DNA of 6,143 bases. Origin: a bacterium. GTDB lineage: Bacteria > UBP14 > UBA6098 > B30-G16. The DNA is taken from assembly GCA_003645115.1 (NCBI GenBank), contig QNEG01000105.1, positions 1 through 6,143 on the forward strand. Reading direction: 5' to 3'. Positions 1 to 6,041 of this stretch are shown here, in pieces (within the stretch, counting starts at the first letter, position 1; the number at the start of each line of letters is the position of its first letter). The translations under genes were made by a program, and so were the position numbers. The notes beneath the pieces were generated by a model, which saw nothing but the letters and a program-made list of their open reading frames with translations, was not told the origin of the DNA and did not search any database.

Positions 1-294
1 AATCCGTTCAATTCGTCTGTCGCCATCACCGCGCCTGCGGGAGCGGAAATAGAGCTCTACGATTTGCGGGGGAATGTAGTAACCCCCTGCTCTGCCGACA
101 AGTCGGCATCGCTTGTCCCCCTTAATAAGGGGGACAGAAACCGAGCGTCAGCGAAGGTTTCAGGGGGTTCAGCATCGGCTCAGGGGGTTTATATCTGGCA
201 TCCCGATGAATCGATTACATCGGGAATTTATTTTATCCGAGCGACAACCCAGGATGGAAATACGATAACGAAGCGGATTGTGTATATGAGATAG
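1..294 (+). CDS. Secreted/surface protein, C-terminal end only: FlgD-like / type IX-type sorting domain
   Basis: The reading frame is open from base 1 to the TAG at 292-294, so the 5' part lies outside the window. The product begins NPFNSSVAITAPAGAEIELYD and ends SGIYFIRATTQDG...KRIVYMR. This is the pattern of a FlgD-like/T9SS type A C-terminal domain: NPFN turn, beta strands, DLRG turn, W-P-D, SGxY, and a short basic C-terminus. In the family this domain takes cargo across the outer membrane or anchors it at the surface; the cargo part is not visible here. Aligned with the domain ending the next gene (2987-3250), the strands match well, but the loop between the IxLYDLRGNVV strand and GVYIW has about 34 residues instead of about 8. 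The extra residues are encoded by the palindromic element at 81-169, which keeps the frame open. The domain call is fairly sure; the function of the whole protein is unknown. Confidence 0.82.
   Translation, partial: NPFNSSVAITAPAGAEIELYDLRGNVVTPCSADKSASLVPLNKGDRNRASAKVSGGSASAQGVYIWHPDESITSGIYFIRATTQDGNTITKRIVYMR
81..169. repeat. Palindromic repeat element inserted in frame in the upstream gene
   Basis: A compact element is bounded by a perfect 9-bp inverted repeat, aaccccctg (81-89) and cagggggtt (161-169). Inside lie three more perfect inverted repeats: tgccgac/gtcggca (93-99/102-108, loop AA), tgtccccctta/taagggggaca (114-124/126-136, one-base loop) and gaaacc/ggtttc (137-142/156-161). It can therefore fold as a closed cloverleaf on either strand. 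It lies inside a coding region without breaking the frame and accounts for about 26 extra residues relative to the paralogous domain. No transposase is encoded, so it would be a non-autonomous element, comparable in behaviour to Rickettsia palindromic elements. The exact ends are uncertain; the right arm is repeated at 181-189, so the unit could extend to 189. Confidence 0.7.
160..189. repeat. 10-bp direct repeat tcagggggtt at the right edge of the palindromic element
   Basis: The decamer tcagggggtt occurs at 160-169 and again at 180-189, separated by 10 bases. Either copy can pair with the left arm at 81-89. It may be a partial duplication of the element's right end or the trace of a second insertion. 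It encodes part of the disordered-looking SGGSASAQG stretch just before the conserved GVYIW strand. Confidence 0.55.
201..225. repeat. Inverted repeat within the sorting-domain coding sequence
   Basis: tcccgatg (201-208) and catcggga (218-225) form a perfect 8-bp inverted repeat with a 9-base spacer that itself contains atcgat. The region encodes PDESITSGI, a normal part of this domain family, so coding constraint may explain it. The arm octamer recurs elsewhere in the window. Confidence 0.4.
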
Positions 295-306
295 AAAACA
301 CCTCGA

Positions 307-326
307 CCGCATCCTTTAGGTTGCGG
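307..326 (+). terminator. Near-perfect palindrome downstream of the first gene; weak terminator candidate
   Basis: It starts 13 bases after the TAG at 292-294. ccgca and tgcgg enclose cct-tt-agg, so nine of ten pairs match and only one T-T mismatch breaks the stem. No T-tract follows (next bases acagcattg), so a classical Rho-independent terminator is not supported. It may be a stem acting on the 3' end of the first transcript, or a decayed dispersed palindrome. Confidence 0.25.
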
Positions 327-491
327 ACAGCATTGAACCCTTGCAATTGTGGGAAGACGAGAATATTTAAAACCACAACGCTATCACACTCAACCCTCCA
401 AATTATCCAGCCAGAGCAGGAAAAACCCAAATACAATGTGCGTAAAGCAAACAACAGATGTCGAAAATGATTATTTTTGGAAAAAACCAGT

Positions 492-519
492 TTGCCAAAA
501 TGAAACAAGTTATTATATT
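492..519 (+). promoter_or_regulatory. Probable sigma-70-type promoter of the large secreted protein gene
   Basis: TTGCCA (492-497) and TATATT (514-519) each match the -35 and -10 consensus at five of six positions and are 16 bases apart. A transcript starting near 526 would carry a leader of about 20 bases with AGGAGG at 535-540, directly before the proposed start at 548. The three elements are arranged as expected, which argues that the ATG codons at 458 and 500 are not used. The organism's own promoter consensus is unknown. Confidence 0.5.
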
Positions 520-534
520 GGGAAGTAAATATAC

Positions 535-550
535 AGGAGGTATTGGAATA
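535..550 (+). promoter_or_regulatory. Strong ribosome binding site preceding an ATA start codon
   Basis: AGGAGGT (535-541) is a near-complete anti-16S match. Seven bases after AGGAGG is ATA (548-550), in frame with the secreted protein and at the exact head of its signal peptide. The next in-frame ATG (563) is 22 bases away, too far for this site, and would give a signal peptide with no basic n-region. The ATGs at 458 and 500 lie upstream of it. This site therefore decides the start in favour of 548, either a genuine ATA start or an ATG altered by mutation or a sequencing error. Confidence 0.6.
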
Positions 551-3253
551 AGAAATATTTTTATGGTTATTTTATTATTAATTTATTTTGCTGTTGTGTA
601 TGGACAAAGCGAGGTTGCTATTTCCACTGCGGCGGGCGACCAACTGGCGCCGAAAATTTCTGCTGGGGAAAATTGCTTTTTTATAATCTGGCAGGACCAT
701 CGCTCTGGCGCTTCTAACCAAAATGTTTTCGGACAGGTAGTATTCCCCGATGGTTCCACTGGAAGTTCCGGATATCCAGTTTGTATCGCACCGGGAAACC
801 AAAATTCACCGGCAATCGCATATTGCGAGGCGGATAATCAATTTCTCGCCGTGTGGTTCGACCAAAGCGCTACCGACCAGATGGCAGGAAATTTTACCGA
901 CTGCGATGGAATAGTGGACACCAACTTTGTAATCGGAACTATAACCTCGAATGTATCATCGCCGGAAATGGCTTGCTCTGAGGAGGCTTGCATTTTCGTG
1001 TGGACAGTCCGCTCTGCATACTGGGAAACTCGATATGCTCACATCGGAACCGATGGAATTATGCTCGGCGATTATGATACTCTTTCAGATGCAGGTTCGA
1101 AAAACCCGGATATCGCATTCAATGGACACAAATTTCTTGCAGTATGGAAAGATTCTACTGCCACTGAACAGGGAATATTCGGCAGATATTTTAACTCCGA
1201 TGCTACTCCCGATGGCGATGTGTTCACTATAGTTTCTGATGTTCAGGCGTCGGAACCGGCTGTATGCGGAATATCCCACCATTCCCCAGATAGTGCAGGT
1301 TTCGCAGTAGCATATCAGAAATATAATTCATCCACCGGTTCTGATATCTATGCGAAAATTATATTCGATGGCGAGATTTCGGGATTTACTGTCACCAGTG
1401 CGGATATGAACCAATCCAGCCCGGATATTGGTTTTCATGGCGATGGATTTTTCGTAGTCTGGCAGGATGCTCGAGAAACTCCCAACGCTATTTACGGAGC
1501 ATTTTTCGGACTTTCTGGATTACCTATCGGTGAGGAATTTCCACTCAGTGATGCAGGTTCATCTCAACAGGCACCGAAAACCGAATTTGTGTATCAAGAT
1601 TCTACTTATCTGACCGTGTGGACAGATTTCCGAACTGCAAATCAGGATATATACGGTGCGATAATAACTCCACCAGAACCTACCGATGCACCAACTGTAT
1701 CCAGTGTGTATCCATCTCCGGCAGCAATTTCTGCCTGCGATACTCCGATGGTTATCACATTCTCATCGCCCAGCGATATAGATTGGAGCACGCTCGCTAT
1801 TTCATTTGATGGTGCTATTTATGATACTTCCAGTCCGGAAATCACCGCCGAGGATATAACAGTGACATTCTATCCGGGAACATATCCCGCCGAATCTGTG
1901 GATACTATAGTAGTGTGTGTGGATGATATCACCAATATCGACGGAGTTCACATCGATTCTACATATTGCTGGAGTTGGATATGGGATGGATTATCCCCGG
2001 AAATATCGATGACTTCACCTGTCGAGGATACACTGTATGAAATCCCATCCACTATAGTATTTGCAATTTCCGATTACGGTGCGGGAATAGATAGTAGCTC
2101 GATACACATAAACATAAATGCATCGTCGTTTACATTAACCGATTTGGGTGTATATTGGGATGGATACACGCTCACTTTGAATATGTCCGAGTTAGGATTT
2201 ATGAGTTTACCGGAGACAAATATAGTTTCAATCGAGGTGAACGATTTAGCTGAATGCTCCAATTATTCTGAGTCCGAGGATACATTTTATTACATAATAA
2301 TCGGGGAGGGACCAGTGGCATCAGTGGAGACGCCGGCGCCAGGTTCGATAACTGCCTGCCCGAACCAGCAAATTATTATCCAGATTACCGATGAGGAGGG
2401 AGTGGATGAAACCACTATCACATTACTGGTGAATGGAACATTGTTCGATTCACTGGAGAATATAAGTTTCATACCACCTCAGTTGGTATTCACCCCCGAT
2501 TTTGACTATCCCGAGGGCGAAGTCAGTGTGGAGTTGCTGGAAGTTCAAGATGTGGAGGGAAATCCACTTTCTTCTCCATTATCGTATAATTTCATCGTGG
2601 ATTTGACTCCACCAGAGATAGTGGATGCCACATTCCCCGATAGCATCGAGTTGGATACTACATCCACCGGAGATTTCATTATTACCGCGGAGGACAATTA
2701 TTGTTCTGCACTCGATTTTAGCAGATGCTATATCAGACTTTCTCACTATGGTGGTGGATTGATTGTCCAGTGGGAAGATGAGGATTTGATTATCCCCGAT
2801 AGTATGCAAATTGGAGTGGAAGAATCTTTATTTTTCTGGACAATAGATTCTGCTCACACCACCACCGATGATACATTCCAGATATGTGTTCGAATTGCCG
2901 ATGCTCCCGATTATGTCTGTCCATTGCCGAATATATTGGACACCTGCTGGATATTTATATATCACGGTTCGGGGATACAGGATTATAAAGTTCCGCGCAA
3001 TGTGAAATTGACATTTTCGCCAAATCCGTTCAATAAATCCTTGGAGATAGTATATAGTGCTCCCGATGGTGGAAAAATCGAGATATTGGATATTGGTGGT
3101 CATATAGTTCGAAGGAGTCGGGTGCGAGGTGATGGTGTATTTATCTGGGATACCTGCGATGACGAGGGATTGCCGATGCCATCGGGAACATATACAATCC
3201 AGCTTAAAACTCCCGATGGAACCATATCGAAATCGGCTACTCTGGTCAAATAA
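548..3253 (+). CDS. Large secreted protein: signal peptide, seven propeller-type repeats, Ig-like modules, type IX-type C-terminal domain
   Basis: From the ATA at 548 the product is 901 residues; the longest ATG-started version (458) would be 931. Residues 1-19 form a signal peptide: Arg, hydrophobic MVILLLIYFAVV, probable cut YG|QS. Residues about 44-373 carry seven repeats of the FLAVWxD-x(n)-DIYGxxx type. Then come beta-sandwich/Ig-like modules at about 380-480, 483-588, 589-687 and 688-806. Several carry cysteines (ISACDTP, ITACPNQ), which suggests disulfides outside the cytoplasm. A FlgD-like sorting domain follows (814-901: SPNPFN, IEILDIGG, GVFIW, SGTYTIQL, ending SATLVK). I see no protease, glycosidase or other catalytic motif, so a role in surface binding or as an adhesin-like scaffold is inference. 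The gene has its own likely promoter and probably reads into the acyltransferase 37 bp downstream. Domain layout is well supported; function is unknown. Confidence 0.88.
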   Translation: MRNIFMVILLLIYFAVVYGQSEVAISTAAGDQLAPKISAGENCFFIIWQDHRSGASNQNVFGQVVFPDGSTGSSGYPVCIAPGNQNSPAIAYCEADNQFLAVWFDQSATDQMAGNFTDCDGIVDTNFVIGTITSNVSSPEMACSEEACIFVWTVRSAYWETRYAHIGTDGIMLGDYDTLSDAGSKNPDIAFNGHKFLAVWKDSTATEQGIFGRYFNSDATPDGDVFTIVSDVQASEPAVCGISHHSPDSAGFAVAYQKYNSSTGSDIYAKIIFDGEISGFTVTSADMNQSSPDIGFHGDGFFVVWQDARETPNAIYGAFFGLSGLPIGEEFPLSDAGSSQQAPKTEFVYQDSTYLTVWTDFRTANQDIYGAIITPPEPTDAPTVSSVYPSPAAISACDTPMVITFSSPSDIDWSTLAISFDGAIYDTSSPEITAEDITVTFYPGTYPAESVDTIVVCVDDITNIDGVHIDSTYCWSWIWDGLSPEISMTSPVEDTLYEIPSTIVFAISDYGAGIDSSSIHININASSFTLTDLGVYWDGYTLTLNMSELGFMSLPETNIVSIEVNDLAECSNYSESEDTFYYIIIGEGPVASVETPAPGSITACPNQQIIIQITDEEGVDETTITLLVNGTLFDSLENISFIPPQLVFTPDFDYPEGEVSVELLEVQDVEGNPLSSPLSYNFIVDLTPPEIVDATFPDSIELDTTSTGDFIITAEDNYCSALDFSRCYIRLSHYGGGLIVQWEDEDLIIPDSMQIGVEESLFFWTIDSAHTTTDDTFQICVRIADAPDYVCPLPNILDTCWIFIYHGSGIQDYKVPRNVKLTFSPNPFNKSLEIVYSAPDGGKIEILDIGGHIVRRSRVRGDGVFIWDTCDDEGLPMPSGTYTIQLKTPDGTISKSATLVK
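677..1666 (+). repeat. Seven degenerate protein repeats, likely one seven-bladed beta-propeller
   Basis: The motif hydrophobic-hydrophobic-V-W-x-D, usually followed 10-15 residues later by (D)IYGxxx, starts at these bases: 677 (FFIIWQD), 842 (FLAVWFD), about 992 (IFVWTVR), 1133 (FLAVWKD), about 1301 (FAVAYQK), 1448 (FFVVWQD) and 1607 (YLTVWTD). Spacings are about 47-56 residues, the size of a propeller blade. Copies 1, 4, 6 and 7 are the best preserved; copies 3 and 5 are degenerate. LSDAGS also recurs before two copies (bases near 1082 and 1543). DNA identity between copies is low, so these are old repeats. Confidence 0.6.
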
Positions 3254-3290
3254 CCGTTCGATGATAAATTATCACCAACCGGAAAAAGCA

Positions 3291-4187
3291 ATGGAATATA
3301 AGCCCACTTTTAAACACAAGCTGGAATATCTGGGATTGAGAATAATAATATTTTTATTGCAATTAATCCCGCATCGCTTGGCGCTCACACTGGCTGGAGT
3401 GGCGGGAAAAATTTTATGGATTATTGGAATTCGTAGGAAAGTATCTCAAAAAAATTTCCAATGGGGTTTTCGAAACAAATATAGTGCTGATGAGCGCGAT
3501 AAAATATTGTCTCGTTCATATAGTGATTTTTGCAAATCTATGGTGGAATTTGCTCGCTTACCCAAAATAAAAAACAAAATAGGCAAATACATTCATATCG
3601 AGGGGATTGAAAGACTGCATAAACTCGCAGAACAAAATATCGGTGCATTACTGATTACTGGGCATTTCGGCAGTTGGGAATTATTCGGGCTGGCACTGGC
3701 TAATGCGGGAATAAAACTGGATATATTGGTGGGCACGCAGAGAAATCGATTGAGTGACGAGTTCTTGATTAAATACAGAGAGAAATTGGGGATTGGAGTG
3801 ATAGGAGTCGGTGTGGCTTCGCGAGGTATCTTGCGTTCGCTGAAGTCGGGCAGAATGGTAGCCATACTCGCCGACCAGGATGCCGGAAAATCTGGAATAA
3901 TAATCGACTTTATGGGCAATCCAGCATCCACTGCACCAGGAACAGCTACATTCGCTATGAAAATGAATTCGCCAATCGCAGTGGGATATATAGTCAGGAA
4001 TCCCGATGGAATAACTCACAGCGCATTGGTGAAGGAAATAATTTATCCTTCGCTATATAATGACTATCCCGATGAAATTCACCATATTACGCAGAAATTC
4101 AGTGATATACTCGCTGAGGGAATAGAAAAATATCCCAGTCAATATTTCTGGGCGCACCGGAAATTTAAATCCACTTACTCGTATTAG
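3291..4187 (+). CDS. LpxL/HtrB-family lipid A (lysophospholipid) acyltransferase
   Basis: The product has 298 residues, close to the usual ~300 for the family. These inner-membrane-associated enzymes move an acyl chain from acyl-ACP onto a lipid A precursor or a related lysolipid. Residues about 16-48 are hydrophobic with interspersed basics, fitting a membrane anchor. GHFGSWE (124-130) supplies the catalytic H-x4-E pair, His125 and Glu130. ADQDAG (194-199), DFMGNPASTAPG (206-217) and YPSQYFWAHRKFK (281-293) match later conserved blocks. ATG 3291 is preferred: GGAA lies six bases before it and it gives a normal N-terminus, whereas ATG 3261 has no ribosome site. It follows the secreted-protein gene by 37 bp on the same strand with no clear terminator, so co-transcription is likely. 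The family is sure; the exact acceptor (Kdo2-lipid A or another lipid) cannot be told from sequence alone. Confidence 0.88.
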   Translation: MEYKPTFKHKLEYLGLRIIIFLLQLIPHRLALTLAGVAGKILWIIGIRRKVSQKNFQWGFRNKYSADERDKILSRSYSDFCKSMVEFARLPKIKNKIGKYIHIEGIERLHKLAEQNIGALLITGHFGSWELFGLALANAGIKLDILVGTQRNRLSDEFLIKYREKLGIGVIGVGVASRGILRSLKSGRMVAILADQDAGKSGIIIDFMGNPASTAPGTATFAMKMNSPIAVGYIVRNPDGITHSALVKEIIYPSLYNDYPDEIHHITQKFSDILAEGIEKYPSQYFWAHRKFKSTYSY

Positions 4188-4199
4188 AGAACCGATAGC

Positions 4200-4215
4200 T
4201 TGTTTTGGGAAACAA
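4200..4215. terminator. Weak AT-rich hairpin in the convergent spacer
   Basis: ttgttt (4200-4205) and aaacaa (4210-4215) form a 6-bp stem with a TGGG loop, 12 bases after the acyltransferase stop. The 84-bp spacer (4188-4271) between the two converging genes is where a bidirectional terminator would be expected. However, the stem is weak and no clear T-run follows on either strand. Nothing else was recognised in the spacer. Confidence 0.2.
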
Positions 4216-4271
4216 ATTACTCGATTGCGATACTGATTGAAATGGGAAAGTGCATATCGATAAATGTTCGT

Positions 4272-6041
4272 TCATTTCCCCATCAGTTGGAGAACTTTTT
4301 TCACTATACCGTTTGTATCCAATTGAAGAATTTCCAATAGCTTATCGCGCGCCCCGAAAGTAACAAATTCATCGGGGATACCATGGACACACATTTTCTT
4401 TATTTTGAAATTATTTTCCAGAATAAAAGTTGCCACAGCCTCGCCGAATCCGCCTTTTATAACGCCTTCCTCTATAGTTAGAATGTAATTGTTCGAATTA
4501 GCCAATTCTGTTAGCAGTTTTTCGTCCATAGGTTTTATGAATCTGCAATTCACCACTGTTGGCGAGATTTTGTGTTTATTCTCCAATATTTCTGATGCCT
4601 CCAGTGCTGGATATACCATAGAACCCACTGCTAATATAGATATTTTATCCTTGCCGGATTTTATTATCTCCCATCGAGGGAATGGAATCTGGGCAAATTC
4701 GGTTAATTCCAGACCGATAGCTTGTCCCCGAGGATAGCGTATCGTCCAGGGCTCGGAAAATCGTTCCAGTGCGGTATATAATAGATTCCGCAGTTCATTT
4801 TCATCTTTAGGAGCGGTAATCACTATATTGGGGATATGGCGAAGATATGCGATATCGAAAGTTCCGTGATGAGTGGGACCATCTTCGCCCACCACTCCCG
4901 CTCTATCCATAGCGAAAATCAATGGAATATTTTGCAATGCGATATCGTGAATAATGGTATCATAGGCTCGCTGAAGGAAAGTAGAATAAATAGCGGTAAT
5001 AGTCCTTCTATTGGCTGCTAATGCACCGCCAAAGACTACTGCATGGGTTTCTGCTATTCCCACATCGAAAAATCTATCAGGATATTTTTCATGGAAACCG
5101 CCGAGTCCTGTTCCAGTTTCCATCGCTGCGGTAATCGCGGTCAGGTGTGGATATTTTTCACCTAATTCAATCATAGCATCGCCAAAAATTTCTGTATATG
5201 TGGGTGGTCCTTTTTTTCTAATAGGCTCGCCAGTATCGGGATTAAATTTTCCCAATCCGTGATAAGTAGTGGCGTCCATTTCAGCGGGCTTATATCCCTT
5301 GCCCTTGGTTGTTAGAATGTGTAAAAATTTTGGTTTGTTAATATCCTTAATCTCTCTCAAAATTCTGACCAGTTCCTGGATATTGTGCCCATCGATGGGA
5401 CCATAATAGTCGAAACCGAGATGTTCGAATAGCATTCCTGGGACGATTAAATTCTTAAATGAATCCTCCAATTTTCTGCCCAGAGTTCGAATATGTTTCC
5501 CTATGTCTCCTGCTTTTCCTGCCAGTTCCCAGATGTCCGACTTTACTTTTTGATATAATGGACTTGCCACTATTTCGGTAAGATATTTCGCCAGCGCACC
5601 GACATTAGGAGAAATGGACATAGTGTTGTCATTCAAAATCACCAGCATTTCCAGTCCGGATGCTCCTGCATTATTCATTCCCTCAAATGCGAGTCCGCCA
5701 GTCAGCGAACCATCACCGATTATAGAAACTACTTTATAAGTTTCTTTGTTCAGATTTCTATGAGTAGCAAAACCGAGAGCAGCGGAAATAGAAGTGCTGG
5801 CATGTCCGGCACCCCAGATATCATAGCGACTTTCATCTCGTTTCAAGAATCCGGAGATTCCACCATACTGACGAATCGTTCCCAGTTTATCCTTGCGCTC
5901 GGTTAGAACCTTATATCCATAAGCCTGATGTCCGACATCCCAGATTATTTTATCCTGTGGCGGATTATATACATATAGCAATGCGATGGTAAGTTCTATC
6001 ACTCCTATGCTGGGAGCAAGCTGCCCCCCGGTTTTTGCCAA
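4272..6041 (-). CDS. dxs: 1-deoxy-D-xylulose-5-phosphate synthase (DXS), N-terminus missing
   Basis: DXS condenses pyruvate and glyceraldehyde 3-phosphate with thiamine diphosphate (TPP), the first step of the MEP isoprenoid pathway. The 589 residues contain DVGHQAY (35-41), GHASTSIS (79-86), the TPP/Mg motif GDGSLTGG to LNDN (109-139), YHGLGKF (260-266), catalytic Glu331 in GIAETHAVVF, FLQRAYD (355-361), DRAGVVGEDGPTHHG (379-393) and RYPRG (435-439). All three domains are present to the normal C-terminus. DXS is usually about 620-640 residues; here the N-terminal helix region (roughly 40 residues) is absent. Translation from TTG 6041 begins at AKTGGQ. In-frame codons up to 6062 still align loosely with the family, then TGA (6063-6065) stops the frame, and no other frame supplies the missing segment. 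The usual GGH histidine is Gln7. It is a truncated gene, or one broken by insertion or misassembly; identity is certain, activity is not. Confidence 0.93.
   Translation of the reverse strand: MAKTGGQLAPSIGVIELTIALLYVYNPPQDKIIWDVGHQAYGYKVLTERKDKLGTIRQYGGISGFLKRDESRYDIWGAGHASTSISAALGFATHRNLNKETYKVVSIIGDGSLTGGLAFEGMNNAGASGLEMLVILNDNTMSISPNVGALAKYLTEIVASPLYQKVKSDIWELAGKAGDIGKHIRTLGRKLEDSFKNLIVPGMLFEHLGFDYYGPIDGHNIQELVRILREIKDINKPKFLHILTTKGKGYKPAEMDATTYHGLGKFNPDTGEPIRKKGPPTYTEIFGDAMIELGEKYPHLTAITAAMETGTGLGGFHEKYPDRFFDVGIAETHAVVFGGALAANRRTITAIYSTFLQRAYDTIIHDIALQNIPLIFAMDRAGVVGEDGPTHHGTFDIAYLRHIPNIVITAPKDENELRNLLYTALERFSEPWTIRYPRGQAIGLELTEFAQIPFPRWEIIKSGKDKISILAVGSMVYPALEASEILENKHKISPTVVNCRFIKPMDEKLLTELANSNNYILTIEEGVIKGGFGEAVATFILENNFKIKKMCVHGIPDEFVTFGARDKLLEILQLDTNGIVKKVLQLMGK

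Noticed and set aside
115..135. gtccccctta-a-taagggggac as an intrinsic terminator
   Set aside because: It lies inside an open coding frame, has a one-base loop and no following T-tract; it is better explained as part of the palindromic element.
341..369. TTGCAA-N17-TATTTA as a promoter
   Set aside because: Only 4/6 and 3/6 consensus matches, and a better promoter lies at 492-519 with the right spacing to the ribosome site.
233..508. Minus-strand open frame of 91 codons across the first intergenic region
   Set aside because: It runs antisense into the C-terminal domain of the first gene, lacks a ribosome site, and shows no recognisable protein features.
458..547. ATG 458 or ATG 500 as the start of the large secreted protein
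   Set aside because: Neither has a convincing ribosome site, both would put the promoter-like hexamers and AGGAGG inside the coding region, and they add a long non-signal-like N-terminus before the hydrophobic segment.
3129..3290. Extended start of the acyltransferase upstream of 3291
   Set aside because: The extension overlaps the end of the secreted-protein gene in another frame, has no ribosome site, and does not match the family's normal N-terminus.
3593..4019. Two minus-strand frames of 112 codons inside the acyltransferase
   Set aside because: They are antisense to a clearly conserved gene with its catalytic motif on the plus strand, so they are shadows.
4241..4282. Long-loop hairpin atgggaaa / tttccccat in the convergent spacer as a bidirectional terminator
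   Set aside because: The stem needs a bulged C, the loop is about 25 bases, the right arm lies inside the dxs coding end, and there is no T-run.
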